Origin: Rhodococcus opacus
GTDB lineage: Bacteria > Actinomycetota > Actinomycetes > Mycobacteriales > Mycobacteriaceae
Direction: 5' to 3'
Length of the DNA stretch: 64,000 bases
NCBI RefSeq assembly: GCF_012396235.1
Contig: NZ_JAAXPA010000008.1
Location: forward strand, 124,001 to 188,000
The translations under genes and the position numbers were made by a program. Shown here piece after piece: positions 58,293-64,000 of this stretch. A model generated the notes under the pieces. The model was not told the DNA's origin. It searched no databases and saw only the letters and a program-made list of their open reading frames with translations. How positions within the stretch are numbered: position 1 is the stretch's first letter; every line of letters starts with the position of its first letter.

Positions 58293-59066
58293 ATGAGTGT
58301 CCTGGTGTGTTTCCACGCCCATCCCGACGACGAAGTGTTCACCACGGGCGGCGTGATGCGTCAGGCCGCCGACGCCGGCCATCGCGTCGTCGTGGTCACC
58401 GCGACGGACGGGGCGCTCGGCGAGGCCCCCGACGGAATCCTGACCGACGGCGAATCACTCGCCGAACGTCGGCGCCGCGAGCTGGAGGAGTCGACGTCGC
58501 TGCTCGGCGCCCAGCGTGTGGTGCTGCTCCACTACGCGGATTCCGGGATGGCGGGAACGCCGGAGAACGAGAACCCCGCCGCGTTCTGCAACGTCGACGT
58601 CGAGGAGGCAGCTGCCCGGCTGGCCGCGATCCTCGTCGAGGAATCCGCCGACGTGGTCACCATCTACGACCCCAACGGTGGCTACGGTCATCCCGATCAT
58701 GTCCAGGTGCATCACGTGGGCATCCGGGCCGCCGAACTGGCCGGTGTGCCGCACGTCTACGAGGCCGCCGTGAGCCGCGACCACATCCGGCGGCTCATGG
58801 CCGCGAATCCGGAGTGGTCCGAGAACGCCCAGCCACCGGACCTCGACACGTTCGGTCTGCCGGACTCCGAGATCACCACGGTCGTGGACGTCACCTCGGC
58901 CATGGACGCCAAACGGGCCGCGATGCACGCGCACGCCACCCAGATCGGGGATTTCGGCCCATTCCTGCAGATGCCCGAGGATCAGTTGCGGGCGGCGTTC
59001 GGTCAGGAGTGGTTCCGCCGTCGCGGGGCACCGGCCGGACTCGCGGAGTCTTCGCTGCCCCTCTGA
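58293..59066 (+). CDS. PIG-L family zinc deacetylase (MshB/Mca-like)
   Basis: 257 aa. LmbE/PIG-L fold. The metal motif AHPDDEVFTTGG (about residues 9-20) and the second site GYGHPDHVQVHHVG are both complete. In this family MshB deacetylates GlcNAc-inositol and Mca cleaves mycothiol S-conjugates. mshA is 2 kb away, but this sequence may equally be another deacetylase. ATG start, divergent from the MFS gene. Confidence 0.85.
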   Translation: MSVLVCFHAHPDDEVFTTGGVMRQAADAGHRVVVVTATDGALGEAPDGILTDGESLAERRRRELEESTSLLGAQRVVLLHYADSGMAGTPENENPAAFCNVDVEEAAARLAAILVEESADVVTIYDPNGGYGHPDHVQVHHVGIRAAELAGVPHVYEAAVSRDHIRRLMAANPEWSENAQPPDLDTFGLPDSEITTVVDVTSAMDAKRAAMHAHATQIGDFGPFLQMPEDQLRAAFGQEWFRRRGAPAGLAESSLPL

Positions 59067-59074
59067 TCGACCGG

Positions 59075-59090
59075 CGCGGGTATCCCCGCG
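59075..59090 (+). terminator. Small hairpin after PIG-L gene
   Basis: CGCGGG-TATC-CCCGCG, 9 bp after the stop. A second, bulged hairpin follows within 25 bp. Weak by stem length. Confidence 0.4.
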
Positions 59091-59133
59091 AACCGCCTGC
59101 GCGGGTTCGGTTCCGCGCCTAGCATCCACGGGT

Positions 59134-59538
59134 ATGCATCCCGCTGATCTCGTCGCGACCATGCCGTTCGCCGTACATACCGGGGTCCGCCTCACGAAGG
59201 CCGCGCCCGAAGAGGTCGTCGGGCACCTCGAGTGGGAACAGCACCGCACGACCGCGGGAAACGGCATGCACGGCGGGGCGCTGATGACGCTCGCCGACAG
59301 TGTCGGAGCGGTCTGCGCGTTTCTCAATCTTCCGGCGGGGGCATCCACGTCGACCACGAGTTCGAGCACGGTGTTCACCCGCGGCGTCCGCAAGGGCACC
59401 GTCACCGCGACGGCGCGGCCGCTGCACGCCGGACGAACCACGGTCGCCGTCGTCACCGAACTGCGGGACGGCGAGGATCGACTCGTGGCGCAGGTGACGC
59501 AGTCGCAGGCGGTGCTGCACCCCCAGCCGGGAAGCTGA
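59134..59538 (+). CDS. PaaI-family hotdog thioesterase
   Basis: 134 aa single-hotdog thioesterase. The motif GNGMHGGALMTLADSVGAVCAFLNLP is the active-site helix region, with the HGGALMTLAD signature. It hydrolyses acyl- or aryl-CoA esters. ATG at 59134. Followed 3 bp later by the tocopherol-cyclase-like gene, so the two are likely cotranscribed. Confidence 0.88.
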   Translation: MHPADLVATMPFAVHTGVRLTKAAPEEVVGHLEWEQHRTTAGNGMHGGALMTLADSVGAVCAFLNLPAGASTSTTSSSTVFTRGVRKGTVTATARPLHAGRTTVAVVTELRDGEDRLVAQVTQSQAVLHPQPGS

Positions 59539-59541
59539 CCG

Positions 59542-60573
59542 ATGCCGCGTCTGCTGCGGGCATACCGCGCCACGGGAGCGGATCTGCCGTTCGGCAACGT
59601 GCTCGCCGCACACGACGTCGCGATGGAAGGCTATTTCTGGCGGTTCACCCAGCCCGCGACGGGACAGGTCGTCATCGCGCTGGCGGGAATCAACCGGGCC
59701 GCGGACGGGCACTGGGCGACGCTCGGTCTCGCCGGTCACCCCACCCGGTTCCTGCGGACCGCCGCGCATCCGGAGGGCTACGCCAACCCTGCCGGACTCG
59801 GCGCGTTCGCGGGCGACGCTTTCCGCGGGTCCGTCGACCGTGTGCGGGTGGACCTCGGGCCGGACGCCCGCCTCGACGTCCGGGTCGGCGCCCAGGTCCC
59901 GTGGCCGCGGCGCAGGCTCGGCGGATCGAGTGTGTTCCAGACCGTGCCCGCGCTGAACCAGTACTGGCACCCGTGGCTGCTCGGCGGACGGGCCGAGGGA
60001 ACGGCCGTGCTGGGCGGCACCGAGATCGACCTCGACGGCGCCCAGGTCTACGGCGAAAAGAATTGGGGCAAGGGCGGATTCCCCCACTCCTGGTGGTGGG
60101 GCCAGGCTCAGGGTTTCGCCGACCGGCAGGCGTGCGTCGCGTTCGCCGGCGGCGAGATCACCGCGGGCGGGCTGCGCACCGAGGTCACGGCCGTCGTCGT
60201 CGCGCTGCCCGACGGCACGGTGTTCCGCCTCGGCAACCCGGTCACCTCCCCCGTCCGGGCGCATGTCACGGACGATCGGTGGTCGCTGCGGGGCCGCGGT
60301 CGCACGTGGAGCGTCGAGATCGAGGGCGGCTCCCCGCTGAGCGCGGCGCACGTGCTGCCGGTTCCGCTCCCCACCGAGCGTCGCAACATCCCCGGCGCCC
60401 TCGAGCACCTCGCGGGCTCGATGAGTGTCACGGTCCGCCGTCGCGGTGAGCTCGTCTGGGCCGACGAGTCACCACTCGCCGCGTTGGAGCACGGCGGCAT
60501 CGAGCGGGCGCGCGCGGAGCTGCGCAGGCGGGGTGCGCCACCGGACGCGACCTCGGCGCCGCCGCTCAGCTGA
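59542..60573 (+). CDS. Tocopherol cyclase-like protein
   Basis: 343 aa. The core VYGEKNWGKGGFPHSWWWGQAQGF matches the diagnostic motif of plant tocopherol cyclase (VTE1)-type proteins; the N-terminal YFWRFTQPATGQ also fits. The family has a lipocalin-like beta-barrel that, in plants, closes a chromanol ring. Actinobacteria do not make tocopherol, so the substrate is open: a prenyl-quinone derivative is one guess. ATG at 59542. Its end overlaps the isochorismatase gene by 8 bp (convergent). Confidence 0.82.
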   Translation: MPRLLRAYRATGADLPFGNVLAAHDVAMEGYFWRFTQPATGQVVIALAGINRAADGHWATLGLAGHPTRFLRTAAHPEGYANPAGLGAFAGDAFRGSVDRVRVDLGPDARLDVRVGAQVPWPRRRLGGSSVFQTVPALNQYWHPWLLGGRAEGTAVLGGTEIDLDGAQVYGEKNWGKGGFPHSWWWGQAQGFADRQACVAFAGGEITAGGLRTEVTAVVVALPDGTVFRLGNPVTSPVRAHVTDDRWSLRGRGRTWSVEIEGGSPLSAAHVLPVPLPTERRNIPGALEHLAGSMSVTVRRRGELVWADESPLAALEHGGIERARAELRRRGAPPDATSAPPLS

Positions 60574-61231
60574 TCACCTCGAGCTCGGGTGGCTGCAACG
60601 CCTCGACGATCTCGTCGGTCTCCGCGTGGAGAACCCCTATTCGCCCGGCCTCCTCCAGGTGACGCGCGTCGACGCCCGAGATCGCATCGGCTGCGACGAG
60701 CACCTTGTAATCGCGTTCGCTGGCGTCGAAGATCGTGGCGCGCGGGCAGTTGGGATAGTTGCATCCCGCGATCACCACGGTGTCAACCCTCCACTGGCGC
60801 AGGCGGCCGTCGAGTTCGGTGCGGTAGAACGAACTCCACCGGGGTTTGAACAGGATGTGCTCGGTGGGCGAGACGGACTGGAGGCCGCCGCCGAGGAGCG
60901 ACTCGGGGTCGAGCGGTGGCACCCCCAGCTCCGGCGCCACCTGGGAGCCGGCGGTGCCCGGTCTGACGATGTCGAGTCCGGCCGCGATCACGCGGCGCCG
61001 GCACAGGTCGACGTCGTCGCCCTCGTACAACCGGACGACGTGCACGATCGGCGCCGAGGCCTCCCGGTAGGCGTCCACGAGACGCGCGATCGCGGGCAGC
61101 ACCGCGGAGGTGCCGGGAATCGGGGCGGTCCCGCCGTCGACGAAGTCCACCTGTGTGTCGACGACGAGCAGCGCGGACCGGCCGAGATCGGGAGCGAGGA
61201 ACGGATCCGAGTTCTGCCGCCAGTGGGTCAC
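60566..61231 (-). CDS. Isochorismatase-family cysteine hydrolase
   Basis: 221 aa. Catalytic Asp in LLVVDTQVDFVDGG (about residue 25), Lys in HILFKPRWSSFYRTEL and Cys in VVIAGCNYPNCPRATIFDASERDY (first Cys of the pair as nucleophile by family). Members hydrolyse isochorismate, nicotinamide or amide substrates. GTG start. Not next to a siderophore cluster. Confidence 0.88.
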   Translation of the reverse strand: MTHWRQNSDPFLAPDLGRSALLVVDTQVDFVDGGTAPIPGTSAVLPAIARLVDAYREASAPIVHVVRLYEGDDVDLCRRRVIAAGLDIVRPGTAGSQVAPELGVPPLDPESLLGGGLQSVSPTEHILFKPRWSSFYRTELDGRLRQWRVDTVVIAGCNYPNCPRATIFDASERDYKVLVAADAISGVDARHLEEAGRIGVLHAETDEIVEALQPPELEVIS

Positions 61232-61351
61232 GCAGCAAATCTAACGCTCGCGCGCACCCTGTAGCCGGAATCACAGGGACCGGTGCATTCACCCGAAACG
61301 CGAGTTTGGGACCATGGAGTGGGTGGGGTAGTGCGAGAAGGGTCCCAACCG

Positions 61352-61939
61352 ATGACTGTGAGCGACGAGAACTGGCCGTCGATCGGCGCGACAGGGGCGC
61401 GCTTCGGATCAGCCGGCCGGCGCCGCAGCGCCAGGAAAGAGCAGGACCCGAGCCCGCCGCAGCCGGCCGAGTGGGTGGAGCCCGGCCGCGCCGAGGCCGC
61501 TCCCGAGCAGGTGGAACCCGTTTCCGAACACGCCGATCAGACTCCCGAGTCCGTCGACAGTCCTGCCGCCGAGCCCACCGAGTGGGTGGCGCCCGAGGAC
61601 ACCGTCTCCATCGTCCGGCCGTTCATCCTCACGGGCGGGCGGACCGAGTCCGGGGTCGATCTGCCACTGGAGGCGCTCATCGTCGCCCGCCCGGACGGCG
61701 ACACCGTCGTGGACGGGATGCTTGCACCGGACGAACTGCGCCGCGTCTTCGCGCTGTGCTCCGAACCGCGGTCGGTGGCCGAGATCGCGTCGCTCGCGTC
61801 GATCCCGCTCGGCGTCGCGCGCGTACTCCTCGGCGACCTCGCGGCAGCCGGGGCGGTCACCGTGAACGAGACCGCCGGGTCCACCGGGCCGGACCGGAAA
61901 CTGATGGAGCGCGTCCTCGACGGGCTGCGCAAACTCTGA
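61352..61939 (+). CDS. DUF742-domain protein
   Basis: 195 aa. N-terminal half is Pro/Glu-rich and disordered. The C-terminal DUF742 part starts VRPFILTGGRTESGVDLPLEALIVAR and contains a winged-helix-like tail (SVAEIASLASIPLGVARVLLGDLAAAGAVTV). DUF742 proteins occur in conservons with a histidine kinase, roadblock protein and small GTPase; none of those is nearby, so this copy is an orphan. ATG at 61352 (MTVSDENWP) is the preferred start; a frame to 61283 exists. Confidence 0.85.
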   Translation: MTVSDENWPSIGATGARFGSAGRRRSARKEQDPSPPQPAEWVEPGRAEAAPEQVEPVSEHADQTPESVDSPAAEPTEWVAPEDTVSIVRPFILTGGRTESGVDLPLEALIVARPDGDTVVDGMLAPDELRRVFALCSEPRSVAEIASLASIPLGVARVLLGDLAAAGAVTVNETAGSTGPDRKLMERVLDGLRKL

Positions 61940-61979
61940 GACGCACCGGGGAGCAAGCACCCGGGGAAGAAGCATACGA

Positions 61980-62021
61980 ATTCGTCAGCCGCACAGGCAA
62001 TTGCCTGTGCGGCTGACGAAT
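61980..62021. repeat. 42-bp perfect palindrome, copy 2 (convergent gene pair)
   Basis: Perfect palindrome with no unpaired loop, between the DUF742 gene and the ROK gene, which converge on it. It shares about 44 bp with 49751-49808, with two mismatches. Confidence 0.85.
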
Positions 62022-62031
62022 CGCTGTGACG

Positions 62032-63306
62032 CTAGATCGACGTCCGGCGCATCGCTCCGACCGGATCGGAGTAGATGGTGCTCAGCGACACCACCGTCGA
62101 GGCGTACTCCTGCACCCGGTTGCCGAATCCGGAGATGCGAATGTCCCTGCGCTCCAGCGACGATGCCTGCGCGAAGGCCTCCGCGACGTGCGGGATCCCG
62201 GCCGGGTACTCGGTGAACGCCTGGCCTCCGAGGATCACCCGATCCGGGTTGAACAGGTCCCGCAGCATGGCGACCGTCTTCCCGAGCACCTGAGCACGTA
62301 CCACCAGAAGCGCGTGCGCGGGAACGGAACCCGAGGACGCGGCCTTGTAGAGGGCACTCATCGTCGGCCGCTGGTTCGACGCCGGGAGGATGCCCGCATC
62401 GAGGGCGGCGGAAATGACCGCGCGATCACTGATCGTCGCCTCGAGGCACCCGCGTGAACCGCACGAGCACTGCGCCGACGAGCCCGTCGGCAGGTGCGCG
62501 ATCGAACCGGGACCGCTCGACGGCGTGTGAACGCGGCCGTCGATGGTGATCGCGATGCCGGCCGTCTCACGGGCGTAGAAGTACAGGCCCGTTTCGCCTT
62601 GCGCGACACCGTCTTCGCTGTCCGGGCTCAGCAGCAGCTCGGACGCGGCCATCGCCTCGACGTGCGCCGCGACGGAGACGGGCAACCCGAGTCTAGTCGC
62701 GATGATGGCGCCGACCTGAGCGGACTTCCATCCCAGCCGGGGGTGGTCGACGACACCGGTCTGCGGATCGACCCGACCGCCGAGTGCGACACCCGCCCAC
62801 AGCGGGCGACGCCGGTGCCAGCGGGAAGCGAAGGCCCGCGCGCTGCGTGCAATGCCGGCGAGTGCGTCGGCGGACGCGCCCTGCGGGGTGGGCACCTCGA
62901 CCGCGCCGAGGACCTTCCCGCGCAGATCACTGGCGATGATGCTGGTCACGACCGCGCCGATGTGAATGCCCACCGTCAGGTAGGGCTCGTGGTTGACCTC
63001 GAACGGAACCCGCGGACGACCGATCGCGCCGGACGGCGTGAGGTCGCCGCGCTCGCGCAGCAGCCCGAGGTCGAGGAGCGCCGACACCTGACGGTTGACG
63101 GTGGCGATGCTCAGGCCGGTTGCCTTCGCGGCGACGTCCCGCGACAACGGGCCGCGAGACCGGGCCACCCGCAGAACACCGGCGGCCGGGCCGTCGCTGA
63201 TCCGCAGCTCGGGGGGAACGATGTGGAGACGGGGACGGGACACGGGCCGCTGGAATCGAGATGCGGAGCCGGTCCGGGTGGGGCTGGAAAGAGTGGGGGT
63301 AGACAC
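62032..63306 (-). CDS. ROK-family transcriptional regulator
   Basis: 424 aa. N-terminal winged helix (LRVARSRGPLSRDVAAKATGLSIATVNRQVSALLDLGLL) plus a ROK sugar-kinase-like domain: GIHIGAVVTSIIASDLRG, CSCGSRGCLEATIS zinc motif and FNPDRVILGGQAF. Such regulators sense sugars or their phosphates. GTG at 63306. A Cys-rich leader ORF lies 111 bp upstream in its likely 5' leader. Target genes are not known; the divergent MHS transporter is a candidate. Confidence 0.9.
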   Translation of the reverse strand: MSTPTLSSPTRTGSASRFQRPVSRPRLHIVPPELRISDGPAAGVLRVARSRGPLSRDVAAKATGLSIATVNRQVSALLDLGLLRERGDLTPSGAIGRPRVPFEVNHEPYLTVGIHIGAVVTSIIASDLRGKVLGAVEVPTPQGASADALAGIARSARAFASRWHRRRPLWAGVALGGRVDPQTGVVDHPRLGWKSAQVGAIIATRLGLPVSVAAHVEAMAASELLLSPDSEDGVAQGETGLYFYARETAGIAITIDGRVHTPSSGPGSIAHLPTGSSAQCSCGSRGCLEATISDRAVISAALDAGILPASNQRPTMSALYKAASSGSVPAHALLVVRAQVLGKTVAMLRDLFNPDRVILGGQAFTEYPAGIPHVAEAFAQASSLERRDIRISGFGNRVQEYASTVVSLSTIYSDPVGAMRRTSI

Positions 63307-63417
63307 GTGGCAGTCCTTGCATGCGGAGGCGGTGCGCACCTTCGTCCGAACGCTGCATCCGTCCCGGGCCGAGAGTGGGACGACCGAGGACGATCGATCA
63401 GGAGAAGACTGCGCGAA

Positions 63418-63531
63418 TTAGCTGCAGATGCTGAGACAGCGACAACACAGTTCCCGCGCCAAGGGCAGCCGCGAGCCCAGCGCGGAAGTCACATAGGTGA
63501 CCCGCGGAGCGGTCGACTGGCCTGAAGACAT
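63418..63531 (-). CDS. Cysteine-rich leader-like ORF upstream of ROK gene
   Basis: 37 codons, MSSGQSTAPRVTYVTSALG then SRLPLARELCCRCLSICS, with four Cys in the last eight residues. Short ORFs ending in Cys clusters act as attenuation leader peptides upstream of sulfur genes in actinobacteria. No Shine-Dalgarno of note; expression unproven. Confidence 0.4.
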   Translation of the reverse strand: MSSGQSTAPRVTYVTSALGSRLPLARELCCRCLSICS

Positions 63532-63833
63532 GACACGAAAGTAGCAGCTTCGGTCGGTTTCACCAATCGGAGGGCGCGTCGGCGGGTGCCTCCGCGCCGC
63601 GCCACTTACCCCAGTTCCCGCCACTGCGAGTGGCGCCTGCCGGCGCACATCGGAGGGCATCGCCACTCTTGACGGCAAGAGTGTTTCACGACGCACTACG
63701 CCGAAATACCAACCGAACGTACAGTTTTAGGAGCGAGATGTATCGATGTGAGCACCTCCGAGATGTCGCTGATCAGACGGCCGAGATCGCCATCGTGACC
63801 GAACCTCCATTCGCACCCTCGAAGGAAATCGAC
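63532..63833. other. Intergenic region between ROK leader and MHS transporter
   Basis: About 300 bp without a clear gene. It holds GCCACT-GCG-AGTGGC at about 63621-63635 and an 8-bp perfect hairpin CACTCTTG-ACGG-CAAGAGTG at 63664-63683, which could be a ROK operator or RNA structure. An ATG at 63738 with AGGAG upstream opens a frame in phase with the transporter N-terminus, so the transporter may start there rather than at 63834. Confidence 0.5.
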
Positions 63834-64000
63834 GTGACCTCCACCCAGAACTCCGTGACACCCCGGGCGACCGTCCGGCCGCTGAAGGTGGCCGGGCGCC
63901 AGTCTCATCGGGACCGCCATCGAGTGGTACGACTACGTCATCTACGGCATGGCCGCGGCAATCGTGTTCGGCCCGTTGTTCTTCCCGTCCTTCTCCTCGA
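63834..64000 (+). pseudogene. MHS-type MFS transporter, 5' part, frameshifted and cut by window end
   Basis: The first frame reads VTSTQNSVTPRATVRPLKVAG from the GTG at 63834 (AAGGA upstream). After GGG at 63894-63896 the conserved MHS transporter sequence ASLIGTAIEWYDYVIYGMAA continues in another frame. One extra G would explain the break: a V-A-G-A-S-L-I-G transition is expected at this place. Either the gene is inactivated or the base is a sequencing error. Further sequence lies outside the window. The family transports metabolites with protons. Confidence 0.6.

Overview
The window is high-GC actinobacterial DNA, most likely from a Rhodococcus of the opacus/jostii group. Evidence: mycothiol (mshA) and SenX3-RegX3 genes, a BldC-type regulator, the actinobacterial ribosomal peptide bS22, frequent GTG/TTG starts and ATGA/GTGA stop-start overlaps, and a secreted L-amino-acid oxidase that matches the R. 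opacus enzyme as I remember it. From memory, the order from menA (9.9 kb) to mshA (56 kb) follows the Mycobacterium tuberculosis Rv0534c-Rv0486 block with insertions. No rRNA, tRNA, CRISPR array, insertion sequence or prophage was seen.

Region by region. 1-1.6 kb: end of a drug-type ABC exporter. 1.6-6.6 kb: an amino-acid oxidation module. A Tat-secreted L-amino-acid oxidase, an exported RidA-type imine deaminase and a private TatA form one operon, divergent from an amino-acid permease and an IclR regulator. 6.6-15.8 kb: a large SARP-type ATPase regulator, menA, a ClpC-N-domain protein with its small HTH regulator and a leaderless promoter, acyltransferase, GNAT, Cds1-like cysteine desulfhydrase and bldC. 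15.8-23.3 kb: MinD-like ATPase, then the System II cytochrome c maturation operon (ccsA, resB, ccdA, TlpA-like thioredoxin) translationally coupled to a phosphatase, and hemL. 23.3-28.3 kb: VOC protein, SDR and 4-hydroxyphenylpyruvate dioxygenase with a divergent Lrp regulator, then a MarR gene divergent from a hydrolase/DUF427 pair. 28.4-32.4 kb: acyl-CoA dehydrogenase and small membrane proteins. 32.4-38.5 kb: rex-hemA-hemC-hemD/cobA-hemB with a Rex operator upstream. 38.5-48.5 kb: glutaredoxin-like protein, SerB-like HAD phosphatase, acyltransferase, epimerase, bS22, small HTH protein, proC, thioesterase, MerR, TIM-barrel protein, membrane protein and ppx. 48.5-58.3 kb: cysteine-rich protein, secreted protein, senX3-regX3, gpmA, acyl-CoA synthetase, YbjN protein, mshA, hydrolase and MFS exporter. 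58.3-64 kb: PIG-L deacetylase, PaaI thioesterase, tocopherol-cyclase-like protein, isochorismatase-family hydrolase, orphan DUF742 protein, ROK regulator with a cysteine-rich leader ORF, and a frameshifted MHS-type transporter cut by the window end.

How the genes work together: the hem genes, cytochrome c maturation and menA supply the respiratory chain, and Rex ties heme synthesis to NADH/NAD+. The LAAO module would convert external amino acids to keto acids, ammonia and peroxide, with RidA hydrolysing the released imine. The most notable items are the LAAO-RidA-TatA module, a near-identical long palindrome found twice between convergent gene pairs, the Rex site, and an array of TTGAC half-sites over a leaderless promoter.
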